A stretch of DNA of 64,000 bases. It comes from Neptuniibacter sp. CAU 1671 (GTDB taxonomy: Bacteria > Pseudomonadota > Gammaproteobacteria > Pseudomonadales > Balneatricaceae). The translations under genes and the position numbers were made by a program. Shown here one piece after another: positions 1-7,924 of the stretch. Where the stretch lies: NCBI RefSeq assembly GCF_029222905.1, contig NZ_JARHUE010000002.1, forward strand, positions 62,001 to 126,000, in the 5' to 3' direction. The notes under the pieces are model-generated. The model did not search any database and was not told the origin of the DNA. It was given only the letters and a program-made list of their open reading frames with translations. Each line of letters starts with the position of its first letter. The stretch's first letter is position 1.

Positions 1-42
1 ACAGATGGTGTTGCCCGTGGGGGCTTTCTTCTTTTTGGCCAT
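1..42 (-). CDS. smpB: SsrA-binding protein SmpB (5' end only)
   Basis: Only the first 14 codons are in the window; the gene runs off the left edge on the minus strand. The reading starts MAKKKKAPTGNTIC, the usual lysine-rich SmpB N-terminus followed by the start of the N-T-I motif. SmpB binds tmRNA and brings it to stalled ribosomes (family knowledge). It is divergent from the sodium symporter gene. A perfect TATAAT lies only 8 bp before the ATG. Identification rests on very few residues plus the position next to ratA/rnfH, where smpB is found in related bacteria. Confidence 0.8.
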   Translation of the reverse strand, partial: MAKKKKAPTGNTIC

Positions 43-50
43 GGCGGGCG

Positions 51-56
51 ATTATA
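51..56 (-). promoter_or_regulatory. -10 element of smpB promoter
   Basis: On the minus strand this reads TATAAT, a perfect -10 hexamer, ending 8 bp before the smpB ATG. With normal spacing transcription would start about 2 nt before the ATG, giving an almost leaderless mRNA. The -35 candidate 17 bp upstream (TTTTAA) is weak. An AGGAG lies upstream of the -10 and could not serve such a transcript. Confidence 0.5.
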
Positions 57-206
57 TAGAGGCTCCTGACCCTTTAAAAGCGTTGTGAATTGTCTGTGGT
101 AATTTGGCCCGGTAATCGGGGCCTAACTGACCGTAAACGTTGCACTTTTTGCCTGAAAAGTGGAATATTTTCAGTTAAATGCATGCAAACGCCGGGGTTA
201 TTTCCG

Positions 207-1571
207 ATGCAGGAACGCAAAACCATTCATGAATCATGGGGCTCCCGCTGGATATTCATCCTTGCTGCCACGGGATCTGCGGTAGGTCTGGGTAATATTT
301 GGAAGTTTCCCTATATCACCGGTGAGAACGGCGGTGGTGCCTTTGTACTGGTGTATCTGGTTTGTATTCTGGCGGTAGGTATTCCGATTATGATGGCGGA
401 AGTCATGATTGGTCGCCGGGGGCAGCAGAGCCCGATTAATGCCATGCGGGATGTGGCGGAGGAGTCAGGCCATTCGGGGCGCTGGTCGCTGGTCGGCTGG
501 ATGGGTGTTCTGGCGGGATTCATGATTTTTTCGTTCTACTCGGTGGTGGCGGGCTGGGTACTCTATTATCTGGCCAGCATGGGAGCCGGTGATCTTGTCG
601 CCATTGGCAGTGATACGGCTGTGCAGCGGTTCGAAGGGTTGTTAGCCGACTTTGATACGCTGCTGATCTGGCACACGGTGTTTGTGGTCATGGTGATGCT
701 GGTCATCATGGGCGGTGTGCGCAAGGGTCTGGAAAATGCCGTGAAGTTTATGATGCCGGCCCTGTTTGTGCTGTTGTTTGTGTTGCTGATCTATTCGATG
801 CAGTCCGGCAGTTTTATGCGTGGCTGGTCCTTCATGTTTGATTTCAATATAGAAAAGCTGACCATGCAGAGCGTGTTGATTGCGCTGGGGCACTCGTTCT
901 TTACCCTGTCGCTGGGCATGGGTGCGATCATGGCGTATGGCTCGTATATGCCCAAACACACCTCAATTGGCGGTTCAGTGTTGATGATTGGTGGTCTGGA
1001 TACGCTGGTGGCGCTGGTGGCCGGTCTGGCGATCTTTCCGATCGTGTTTGCCAATCAGCTTGATCCGGGGGCGGGCCCCGGCCTGATGTTTATCACCCTG
1101 CCGGTGGCCTTCGGTCAGATGCCGGGTGGCCAGATCTTCGGTTTCCTGTTCTTTATGCTGGTGGGGCTGGCGGCCTGGACTTCGGCAATCTCTCTGGTTG
1201 AACCGGCGACTGCCTGGCTGACTGAACGCTTTGGCTGGCACCGTATTCCATCCAGCCTGGTGCTGGGTGTCATTATCTGGTTGCTGGGTGTGGCGGCGTT
1301 GTCATCTTTTAACGTACTGGCTGATTTTAAAATCTTCGGCTTCACCATTTTTGATTTTCTGGACTTCACTACCGCGAATATCATGCTGCCACTGGGCGGT
1401 TTGTTTATCGCGGTGTTTGCAGGCTGGTTTATGAAGCAGGTACACAGCCGTGAAGAGCTGGCGATCAGCAACGCCATCTGGTTCAAAGCGTGGTATATTA
1501 CGCTGCGCTACGTGGCTCCGGTTGCTGTAGCTGTGATCTTTATTTTGAACCTGTACGAAAAACTACAGTAA
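207..1571 (+). CDS. Sodium-dependent symporter, NSS/SNF family
   Basis: A 454-residue polytopic inner-membrane protein of the neurotransmitter:sodium symporter family, which imports amino acids or related solutes with Na+. The N-terminal helix has the family signature: SRW near residue 12, then GSAVGLGNIWKFPY and GENGGGAF, the region forming the Na+ and substrate sites. About eleven hydrophobic segments follow, ending in a short Lys/Gln tail. The reading frame is open from 90, but the ATG at 207 (MQERKTIHESWGSRW) matches the usual family N-terminus, so the upstream extension is rejected. The next gene, ratA, follows 14 bp downstream and may be co-transcribed. Substrate cannot be told from the sequence. 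Confidence 0.9.
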   Translation: MQERKTIHESWGSRWIFILAATGSAVGLGNIWKFPYITGENGGGAFVLVYLVCILAVGIPIMMAEVMIGRRGQQSPINAMRDVAEESGHSGRWSLVGWMGVLAGFMIFSFYSVVAGWVLYYLASMGAGDLVAIGSDTAVQRFEGLLADFDTLLIWHTVFVVMVMLVIMGGVRKGLENAVKFMMPALFVLLFVLLIYSMQSGSFMRGWSFMFDFNIEKLTMQSVLIALGHSFFTLSLGMGAIMAYGSYMPKHTSIGGSVLMIGGLDTLVALVAGLAIFPIVFANQLDPGAGPGLMFITLPVAFGQMPGGQIFGFLFFMLVGLAAWTSAISLVEPATAWLTERFGWHRIPSSLVLGVIIWLLGVAALSSFNVLADFKIFGFTIFDFLDFTTANIMLPLGGLFIAVFAGWFMKQVHSREELAISNAIWFKAWYITLRYVAPVAVAVIFILNLYEKLQ

Positions 1572-1585
1572 GGCCTGATTACCGC

Positions 1586-2020
1586 ATGACCCGGGTAGAA
1601 CGCAGTGCGCTGGTACTGCACAGCGCAGAGCAGATGTTTGATCTGGTGAATGATGTAAACGCCTATCCGGCTTTTCTGCCCTGGTGTGCCGCGACCAACC
1701 TGATCAGTGAATCTGAGACTGAGCTGGTAGCGACCTTGCATCTGGCCAAGGCCGGTCTTAAATACAGTTTTACCACCCGTAACCAGTTACAGCGTCCTAC
1801 TGTGATGGAGCTGAGTCTGGTAGAAGGGCCTTTCTCGCAGTTTTCCGGTCGCTGGGATTTTACCCCCCTGAGCGAAGACGCCTGTAAAGTAACGCTGAAT
1901 CTGAGTTTTGACTTTGCCGGTAAGCTGACCGCTATGGCGATGAGCAAGGTGTTTAATCAGGTAGCGACGACGCTGGTGGATGCGTTTGTCCAGCGGGCTG
2001 ATCAGATTTATGACAAGTGA
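1586..2020 (+). CDS. ratA: RatA-family START-like protein
   Basis: A 144-residue protein of the RatA/YfjG family, a START/polyketide-cyclase fold. In E. coli RatA was described as blocking 70S association; human COQ10-like relatives bind quinone, so the role is debated. Seen here: N-terminal RVERSALV, then AEQMFDLVNDVNAYPAFLPWC, the family hallmark, and a C-terminal helix ending in VDAFVQRADQIY. The ATG at 1586 is preferred over the longer frame because the protein then begins at the conserved first strand. It is followed 8 bp later by rnfH, the usual ratA-rnfH pair, with smpB divergent upstream as in many gammaproteobacteria. Confidence 0.92.
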   Translation: MTRVERSALVLHSAEQMFDLVNDVNAYPAFLPWCAATNLISESETELVATLHLAKAGLKYSFTTRNQLQRPTVMELSLVEGPFSQFSGRWDFTPLSEDACKVTLNLSFDFAGKLTAMAMSKVFNQVATTLVDAFVQRADQIYDK

Positions 2021-2028
2021 GGTCTTGC

Positions 2029-2322
2029 ATGCTTGTTGAAGTGGCTTATGCCCTGCCAACCGAACAGAGAATTATTGCCGTACAGGTGCCAGATGGCGCC
2101 ACTGCCTATGAAGCGGTGATGAAGTCCGGCATTGTGGAAGTGTTTCCGCAGATCGATCCGGACAATGATCCGATGGGTATCTTCGGCAAAGCGATGAAAG
2201 ACCCCAAGGAAACCGTATTGTCAGAAGGGCAGCGGGTCGAGATCTATCGTCCGCTGATTGCCGATCCAAAAGAGGCCCGTGCTAAACGGGCCGCCAAGAA
2301 AAAAGCTGAAAAAGAGAGCTGA
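2029..2322 (+). CDS. rnfH: RnfH-family ubiquitin-like protein
   Basis: A 97-residue beta-grasp protein of the RnfH/UPF0125 family. The sequence opens MLVEVAYALPTEQRI, contains GIVEVFPQID and GIFGKAMKDPKETV, and ends in a lysine-rich tail after EIYRPLIADPKEAR, all typical of the family. The molecular function is not settled; family members sit beside ratA or in rnf operons. The ATG at 2029 gives the conserved start; an upstream in-frame ATA-less extension from 2017 overlaps the ratA stop and is unlikely. It converges with bamE, whose stop codon abuts its own. Confidence 0.9.
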   Translation: MLVEVAYALPTEQRIIAVQVPDGATAYEAVMKSGIVEVFPQIDPDNDPMGIFGKAMKDPKETVLSEGQRVEIYRPLIADPKEARAKRAAKKKAEKES

Positions 2323-2670
2323 TTACTGCTCTGCAGTGGCCGGATCGCCGCCTGGGCGGAAGTTGCCGCTGATGCTGCTGAGTTTTCCTTTACTGAAAAA
2401 TACCGCCAGACGGTACTGTTCGATCGCGCCACTCTTGCCGGTTTTTTTGCGGTAGATGTAATCCCAGCGGTTCTGGTGGAAGGTATCTGTGACCAGCGGA
2501 GAACCCAGTACGTAGCGCACCTGATTGGGTGTCATGCCTGGACGCAGTTGATCGACCATCTCCTGCGTGACCACGTTGCCCTGAGGAATATCAATTTTAT
2601 ATACGCCAGGAAAACCGGAGCAACCGGCAAGGATGACGCTGAAAGCAAGGGCAATGAGTTTGGTTTGCAT
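2323..2670 (-). CDS. bamE: Outer membrane assembly lipoprotein BamE
   Basis: A 115-residue SmpA/OmlA lipoprotein, a small accessory subunit of the BAM complex that folds outer-membrane barrels. Residues 1-18 form a signal peptide ending in the lipobox LAGC (Cys17 region), so the mature protein is a lipoprotein. The body carries the family pattern GNVVTQEMVDQLRPGMT, RYVLGSPLVTDTFH and RWDYIYR. It is divergent from fur, the conserved arrangement in Pseudomonas-like genomes. The two genes share a 178-bp region (2671-2848) in which no clear Fur box could be seen. Confidence 0.95.
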   Translation of the reverse strand: MQTKLIALAFSVILAGCSGFPGVYKIDIPQGNVVTQEMVDQLRPGMTPNQVRYVLGSPLVTDTFHQNRWDYIYRKKTGKSGAIEQYRLAVFFSKGKLSSISGNFRPGGDPATAEQ

Positions 2671-2848
2671 TCTGGTTCCGCTTCACTATTGAGCTGAAAT
2701 CGGGATAATAAAGTTTCGGGCACCTCTGAACAACCCCGGCACGCGTCCGGGTGATTGAATCGACAGTAAAAAACGTCGTTTCTGGATGAGGTTATTTGCG
2801 GCAAGCTGCCTAGTGGCCTGCTGTGTAGAAAAAAACAGAGAATAAAAT

Positions 2849-3274
2849 ATGCCACTGGAAAATCAGGAGCTGCGCAAAGCGGGCCTTAAGGTCACGTTAC
2901 CCCGGGTGAAGATTTATCAAATCCTTGAACGGGCTCAGGAAGGTGATCACTTCAGTGCTGAAGACATCTACAAGATGTTGATGGAGTCGGGTGAAGATGT
3001 GGGTCTGGCCACAGTTTACCGGGTACTGACTCAGTTTGAAGCTGCCGGTCTGGTGACGCGCCACCACTTTGAAGGCGGCCATTCCGTATTTGAGCTGTCA
3101 CGTGATGAACACCACGATCACATTGTGTGTGTGAAATCCGGTGTGGTTAAAGAGTTCTCCGATCCGCGTCTGAACGAGCTGCTGGAAGAGATTGCCACCA
3201 ATAACGGATTTACCCTGACTGACCGTACTGTATACCTGTACGGCGTTTACACGGGTGATCAAGGCGATAAATAA
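2849..3274 (+). CDS. fur: Ferric uptake regulator Fur
   Basis: A 141-residue Fe2+-responsive DNA-binding repressor. The N-terminal winged helix is typical (ELRKAGLKVTLPRVKI, then VGLATVYRVLTQFE). The metal-binding dimer domain has EHHDHIVCVKSG at residues 87-98. There is only one cysteine in the protein (Cys94): the second Cys of the E. coli CxxC structural zinc site is Ser97 here. The Pseudomonas Fur also has a single Cys, so the protein is probably functional and of that subtype. The gene stands alone between bamE and recN and is closed by a strong terminator at 3288-3317. Confidence 0.95.
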   Translation: MPLENQELRKAGLKVTLPRVKIYQILERAQEGDHFSAEDIYKMLMESGEDVGLATVYRVLTQFEAAGLVTRHHFEGGHSVFELSRDEHHDHIVCVKSGVVKEFSDPRLNELLEEIATNNGFTLTDRTVYLYGVYTGDQGDK

Positions 3275-3287
3275 GTATCGTCAGCAT

Positions 3288-3317
3288 AAAAAAAACCTGC
3301 CGCGGCAGGTTTTTTTG
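3288..3317. terminator. Bidirectional terminator between fur and recN
   Basis: A perfect palindrome (ACCTGC-CGCG-GCAGGT) is flanked by a run of A on the left and a run of seven T on the right. It therefore can stop transcription from both converging genes, fur on the plus strand and recN on the minus strand. Confidence 0.92.
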
Positions 3318-3325
3318 TGTCCAGC

Positions 3326-4987
3326 TTAAAGGCTGCCCAGCATCTCCCGGGCATGTTGTAACGAAGTGGCGGTAATGTCGATGCCGCCCAGCATGCGGGC
3401 AATCTCCTGCACCCGGTGCTCCTCCTCAAGCGATTGGATATCGGTTGAAGTGTGTGACTGCTCACTTTTCTTGCTGACAAACAGATGCTGATGACCCTGT
3501 GCTGCCACCTGAGGCTGGTGGGTAACGCAGAGAATCTGGGCCTGTTCACCTAGCTGACGCAGCAGGCGGCCCACTACTTCAGCCACACCGCCACCGATGC
3601 CGACATCAACTTCATCAAAGATCAGGGTCGGTGTTGAACTGGTCTGCGCAGTGATCACCTGAATGGCCAGGCTGATACGGGACAGTTCACCGCCGGAGGC
3701 GATTTTGGCCAGCGGTTTGGCAGGCTGGCCTGCATTGGTGATGATCATCAGTTCGATCTCTTCCAGCCCGGTTGCCGCCGGTGTTTTCAGCATGTTCAGG
3801 GCAACGTTGAGCTGCGCCGCTGGCATGCCTAACAGGTGAAGCTGTTCGCCAACCAGGTTGCCCAGTTCCTGCGCGGCACTCGCGCGTTTATGACTGAGTT
3901 CAGTGGCTAGCGCCAGATAAGCGGCTTCGGCATCTGCTACCCGTGCTGTCAGGTTTTCAATACTGGCGTCGCCGCCCTGCAGGCTGTCCAGCTCTTCTGC
4001 CAGCGCCTGATGCTGAGCCAGCAGTGCCGCGGGTTTGATACGGTGTTTGCGGGCAATGTCGTAAACCGTGCCCAGGCGCTCTTCGACCTCCTGTTGGCGT
4101 TCAGGGTCGATTTCAACCTGATCCAGGAAGTGGCGAATCTCGGTGCTGGCTTCTTCGGCCTGAATCAGTGCGCCATTCAGCATCTCGCTGGCCTGCAGCA
4201 GGGCCGGATGCTGACTATCCATTTTGTTGATCAGTTGCAGACTGTGGTTGAGCAGTTGCAGGCAGTTAACTTCATCGTTATCAGCCACCAGTTGCAGGAT
4301 CTGATGGCCGTTGTGCTGAATATCGCCCGCGTTCTCCAGCAGTTTCTGCTCCTGCTCCAGCTGTTCGATCTCGCCTTCGGCCAGACTCAGTTGGTCCAGT
4401 TCTTCAACCTGATAACGCAGCAGTTGCAGGCGTGCCTGTTGTTCATCGTTTTGTTCGGTCAACTGGCGGAGGCGACTGGCCAGTTGCTGCCACGCCTGAA
4501 AAGCCTGTTTGACCTGCTGGGCCAGCGGATTCAGCGCCGCATAGTTATCCAGCAGGTTGCGGTGGTACTCCTTTTTTAACAGCCGCTGATGTTCATGCTG
4601 GCCGTGAATCGCCACCAGTAGCTCGCCCAGTTGCTTCACAGTGCCTGCGGGCGCGGGGCTGCCATTGATGTAGCAACGTGAGCGGCCATCGGTATTGATC
4701 ACCCGGCGCAGCATGCACTCTTCGCCTTCATGCAGCTCCTGCTCTTCTAGCCAGCGTTGTGCTTCCGGGCAGCTCGATAATGAAAATACGGCGTTAATTT
4801 CGGCCCGGTCGGCTCCCTGGCGTACGGCGCCGCTGTCGGCGCGGTCGCCCAATGCCAGTGCAAGTGCATCCAGCATGATCGACTTGCCGGCACCGGTTTC
4901 GCCACTGACAACGGTCATGCCGTTTTCCAGCTCAAGGTCCAGTGAATCAACGATGGCAAAATTGCGAATAGAGAGTTGCGTCAGCAT
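3326..4987 (-). CDS. recN: DNA repair protein RecN
   Basis: A 553-residue SMC-like ATPase used in double-strand break repair; the length equals the E. coli protein. The N-terminal head has FAIVDSLDLEL and the Walker A GETGAGKS at residues 29-36. A long glutamine/leucine-rich coiled coil spans roughly residues 150-360. The C-terminal head has the ABC signature ASGGELSRISLAIQ and Walker B TLIFDEVDVGIGGG. A CTG-N10-CAG LexA site lies 12 bp before the ATG, so SOS induction is likely. It is convergent with fur and divergent from grpE. Confidence 0.97.
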   Translation of the reverse strand: MLTQLSIRNFAIVDSLDLELENGMTVVSGETGAGKSIMLDALALALGDRADSGAVRQGADRAEINAVFSLSSCPEAQRWLEEQELHEGEECMLRRVINTDGRSRCYINGSPAPAGTVKQLGELLVAIHGQHEHQRLLKKEYHRNLLDNYAALNPLAQQVKQAFQAWQQLASRLRQLTEQNDEQQARLQLLRYQVEELDQLSLAEGEIEQLEQEQKLLENAGDIQHNGHQILQLVADNDEVNCLQLLNHSLQLINKMDSQHPALLQASEMLNGALIQAEEASTEIRHFLDQVEIDPERQQEVEERLGTVYDIARKHRIKPAALLAQHQALAEELDSLQGGDASIENLTARVADAEAAYLALATELSHKRASAAQELGNLVGEQLHLLGMPAAQLNVALNMLKTPAATGLEEIELMIITNAGQPAKPLAKIASGGELSRISLAIQVITAQTSSTPTLIFDEVDVGIGGGVAEVVGRLLRQLGEQAQILCVTHQPQVAAQGHQHLFVSKKSEQSHTSTDIQSLEEEHRVQEIARMLGGIDITATSLQHAREMLGSL

Positions 4988-4998
4988 GATTTGTATAT

Positions 4999-5014
4999 CT
5001 GGTTATTTATACAG
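4999..5014 (-). promoter_or_regulatory. LexA (SOS) box of recN
   Basis: The sequence CTG-GTTATTTATA-CAG matches the LexA core CTG-N10-CAG with an AT-rich spacer. It lies 12 bp upstream of the recN start, overlapping where the promoter must be. recN is a classic strongly LexA-controlled gene in E. coli (established knowledge). Confidence 0.85.
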
Positions 5015-5084
5015 TGTTTTGTATAAGCCATATTTTATTCGCATGCAATGCCCAAAATGAAAAACCAGAAAATTTTCATCAACG

Positions 5085-5113
5085 GTTGAAAGGTATCCAG
5101 CTGTCCCCATATT
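5085..5113 (+). promoter_or_regulatory. Sigma32-type heat-shock promoter of grpE
   Basis: The -35-like GTTGAAA (5085-5091) is followed by a 13-bp spacer and CCCCATATT (5105-5113). This fits the sigma32 consensus CTTGAAA-N(13-15)-CCCCATnT closely. It lies about 60 bp before the grpE start, as expected for a heat-shock gene. Confidence 0.85.
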
Positions 5114-5175
5114 AGCCAGCAATCGGATTTACGCCTGAATGAAGTGCCCGTGAAGGGCAGATTTGGAGAGTTTTT

Positions 5176-5757
5176 ATGGCAGATGAAAAAAACAACCCGA
5201 ACACTGAGTCTGAACAGGTTGCAGAGCCAGTGACCGAAGAGACCGTTGTGGAAGCTCAGGATGCAGCAGATGCCGCTGAGAATCAGGTTGATGCTGAACA
5301 GCTGGCGCGTGAGCTGGCTGAAGCAGTATCTGAAATTGAAACCCTGAAGGATCAGATGCTGCGCATTCAGGCGGATGCGCAGAATGTGCGCCGTCGTGCT
5401 GAGATGGATGTCGAAAAAGCGCACAAGTTTGGCATTGAAAAATTCGTTAATGAAATGCTGCCGGTTGTAGACAGTCTGGAACGTGCCATCGAAACCTTTG
5501 GTGACGAAGAAGCACACAAGCCAATGCGTGAAGGGGTTGAGATGACCCTGAACATGCTGGTGTCGGGGCTGGGTAAATTCCAGGTGGAGCAGGTAGCACC
5601 CGAAGGTCAGCCGTTTGATCCGGAACTGCACCAGGCCATGTCGATGGTTGACGTGCCGGGCGCAGAAGCCAACACCGTGGTCGCGGTGATGCAGAAGGGT
5701 TACACCCTGAGCGGCCGGCTGGTACGTCCTGCCATGGTGATGGTAGCAAAAGCATAA
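5176..5757 (+). CDS. grpE: Nucleotide exchange factor GrpE
   Basis: A 193-residue cochaperone that releases ADP from DnaK. The first 45 residues are acidic and likely disordered; a long helix (residues about 45-90) contains DQMLRIQADAQNVRRRAEMD, the family core; the C-terminal beta domain has NMLVSGLGKFQVEQV, DPELHQAMSMV and GYTLSGRLVRPAMVMVAK. The ATG at 5176 has a GGAGAG ribosome-binding site 6 bp upstream. A sigma32-like promoter precedes it and dnaK follows with its own heat-shock promoter. Confidence 0.97.
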   Translation: MADEKNNPNTESEQVAEPVTEETVVEAQDAADAAENQVDAEQLARELAEAVSEIETLKDQMLRIQADAQNVRRRAEMDVEKAHKFGIEKFVNEMLPVVDSLERAIETFGDEEAHKPMREGVEMTLNMLVSGLGKFQVEQVAPEGQPFDPELHQAMSMVDVPGAEANTVVAVMQKGYTLSGRLVRPAMVMVAKA

Positions 5758-5775
5758 GAAAGTTTGTGTAGGCCC

Positions 5776-5803
5776 CTTGAAACATATCGCGGCGCACACA
5801 TAT
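5776..5803 (+). promoter_or_regulatory. Probable sigma32 promoter of dnaK
   Basis: CTTGAAA (5776-5782) is a perfect heat-shock -35. After a 13-bp spacer comes ACACATAT (5796-5803), a partial match to CCCCATnT. It lies 65 bp before the dnaK start in the grpE-dnaK gap. The -10 half is weaker than that of grpE. Confidence 0.65.
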
Positions 5804-5868
5804 AGAACTCAAGTAAAACAGATTTAAGCCTGCCGCTAGATGTGGCAGTGATTTTGGAGCAGATACAC

Positions 5869-7794
5869 ATGGGCAAAATCATCGGTATTGACCTGGGGAC
5901 CACCAACTCCTGTGTTGCCATCCTGGATGGTGGCAATGCCAAAGTGATTGAGAACGCTGAAGGCGATCGCACTACACCGTCTATCATCGCGTACAAAGAC
6001 GACGGTGAAACACTGGTGGGTCAGCCTGCTAAGCGTCAGGCGGTCACTAATCCTAACAACACATTGTTTGCCATCAAACGTCTGATTGGCCGTCGTTTCA
6101 AAGATGACGTGGTTCAGAAAGACATCAAAATGGTGCCATACAAAATCATCGAAGCTGACAACGGTGATGCCTGGGTACAGGTGCAGGACAAAAAACTGGC
6201 AGCGCCTCAGGTGTCTGCTGAAGTCCTGAAAAAGATGAAGAAAACAGCTGAAGACTACCTGGGTGAGAAAGTCACCGAAGCGGTTATCACTGTGCCTGCA
6301 TACTTCAACGATGCTCAGCGTCAGGCAACCAAAGATGCCGGTAAGATCGCGGGCCTGGAAGTAAAACGTATCATCAACGAGCCAACTGCTGCGGCACTGG
6401 CTTATGGTATGGATAAGTCCAAAGGCGACAAAACCATCGCAGTTTATGACCTGGGTGGTGGTACTTTCGATATCTCTATCATCGAAATTGCTGAAGTTGA
6501 CGGCGAACACCAGTTTGAAGTGCTCTCTACCAACGGTGACACCTTCCTGGGTGGTGAAGACTTTGATATGCGCCTGATCGAGTATCTGGCGGCTGAATTC
6601 AAGAAAGAGAGTGGCATTGACCTGCACAACGATCCGCTGGCGCTGCAGCGTCTGAAAGAAGCGGCTGAGAAAGCGAAGGTTGAACTCTCTTCTGCGCAGC
6701 AGACCGACGTGAACCTGCCGTACATCACTGCAGATGCCACCGGTCCTAAGCACCTGAACGTTAAAGTGACCCGCGCCAAACTGGAATCTCTGGTAGAAGA
6801 GTTGGTTAACCGTTCTCTGGAACCTTGCCGTATCGCGCTGAAAGACTCTGACCTGAACGCTTCCGAGATCGACGAAGTGATTCTGGTGGGTGGTCAGACC
6901 CGTATGCCAATGGTGCAGAAGAAAGTGGCTGAGTTCTTCGGCAAAGAACCACGTAAAGACGTGAACCCGGATGAAGCGGTTGCCATGGGTGCTGCGATTC
7001 AGGGTGCGGTTCTGGCCGGTGACGTGAAAGACGTGCTGCTGCTGGACGTAACGCCTCTGACCCTGGGTATCGAAACCATGGGTGGTGTGGCTACGCCGCT
7101 GATCGATAAAAACACTACGATTCCAACCAAGAAATCGCAGACCTTCTCGACTGCAGATGACAACCAGACCGCTGTAACCATTCACGTGGTACAGGGTGAG
7201 CGTAAACAGGCGAATGCGAACAAGTCTCTGGGTCGTTTTGATCTGGCAGATATTCCGCCTGCACCACGTGGCATGCCTCAGATCGAAGTAACCTTCGACC
7301 TGGATGCCAACGGTATCCTGAACGTGTCTGCCAAAGACAAGGCAACCGGTAAGGAGCAGTCCATCGTGATCAAGGCCTCTTCCGGTCTGAGCGATGACGA
7401 GATCGAACAGATGGTCAACGATGCAGCGGCACACGCTGAAGAAGACAAGAAGTTCGAAGAGCTGACCGCATCCCGTAACCAGGGCGATGCCATGGTTCAC
7501 TCCGCGCGCAAAACACTGGAAGAAGCCGGTGATAAAGCGACCGAAGAGGAAAAAACTAGCATCGAAGCGGCAATTGAAGCACTGGAAACAGCGCTGAAAG
7601 GCTCCGATAAGGATGAAATCGAAAGCAAAACCGCTGCGTTGACCGAAGCAATCTCTGGCGTCGCTCAGAAGATGTACGCTGAAGCAGCACAGCAGGCAGA
7701 AGGTGCTCAGGGCGAAGGCGCTGGACAGGCTTCTGGCGATAAAGACGATGCCGTTGATGCTGAGTTTGAAGAAGTGAAAGACGACAAAAAATAA
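5869..7794 (+). CDS. dnaK: Chaperone DnaK (Hsp70)
   Basis: A 641-residue Hsp70 ATPase that folds and refolds proteins in the cytoplasm with DnaJ and GrpE. The nucleotide-binding domain opens [14 protein letters not shown] (residues 3-16) and has [14 protein letters not shown] and [13 protein letters not shown]. The substrate-binding domain begins near residue 390 with [17 protein letters not shown]. The C-terminus ends in an acidic tail with [10 protein letters not shown]. The ATG at 5869 has GGAG 9 bp upstream; the in-frame GTG at 5842 would add nine non-conserved residues. dnaJ follows 130 bp later, after three hairpins. Confidence 0.98.
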   Translation: MGKIIGIDLGTTNSCVAILDGGNAKVIENAEGDRTTPSIIAYKDDGETLVGQPAKRQAVTNPNNTLFAIKRLIGRRFKDDVVQKDIKMVPYKIIEADNGDAWVQVQDKKLAAPQVSAEVLKKMKKTAEDYLGEKVTEAVITVPAYFNDAQRQATKDAGKIAGLEVKRIINEPTAAALAYGMDKSKGDKTIAVYDLGGGTFDISIIEIAEVDGEHQFEVLSTNGDTFLGGEDFDMRLIEYLAAEFKKESGIDLHNDPLALQRLKEAAEKAKVELSSAQQTDVNLPYITADATGPKHLNVKVTRAKLESLVEELVNRSLEPCRIALKDSDLNASEIDEVILVGGQTRMPMVQKKVAEFFGKEPRKDVNPDEAVAMGAAIQGAVLAGDVKDVLLLDVTPLTLGIETMGGVATPLIDKNTTIPTKKSQTFSTADDNQTAVTIHVVQGERKQANANKSLGRFDLADIPPAPRGMPQIEVTFDLDANGILNVSAKDKATGKEQSIVIKASSGLSDDEIEQMVNDAAAHAEEDKKFEELTASRNQGDAMVHSARKTLEEAGDKATEEEKTSIEAAIEALETALKGSDKDEIESKTAALTEAISGVAQKMYAEAAQQAEGAQGEGAGQASGDKDDAVDAEFEEVKDDKK

Positions 7795-7802
7795 GTCGTC
7801 TT

Positions 7803-7883
7803 ACGCCTGCAAAGGCGTGTAATACAACTGCCTGACGGAGTTTCTGTCAGGCAGCCATCAGGCATCGCGGGCATCAGCCCGCG
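7803..7883 (+). other. Three tandem hairpins between dnaK and dnaJ
   Basis: Three separate stem-loops sit in the 130-bp gap: ACGCCT-GCAA-AGGCGT (7803-7818, a GNRA-type loop), CTGCCTGAC-N9-GTCAGGCAG (7828-7854), and CGCGGGC-ATCA-GCCCGCG (7866-7883). All stems are perfect. None is followed by a T-run, so they do not look like simple terminators. They could stabilise the dnaK mRNA, be processing sites, or lower read-through into dnaJ. This role is inference. Confidence 0.7.
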
Positions 7884-7924
7884 TTGTCATATCCGGCAAA
7901 CCGCTTTGGGTATGTGACTGAGTT

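Noticed and set aside
90-206. N-terminal extension of the sodium symporter
   Set aside because: Residues before the ATG at 207 match nothing in the family and include a basic Cys-rich run typical of chance coding.
2671-2848. Fur box controlling fur itself
   Set aside because: No sequence near GATAATGATAATCATTATC could be found in the bamE-fur gap.
5836-7500. A 554-codon open frame on the strand opposite dnaK
   Set aside because: It mirrors dnaK codon choice; the antisense of Hsp70 genes is often open by chance. It has no family features and no ribosome-binding site.
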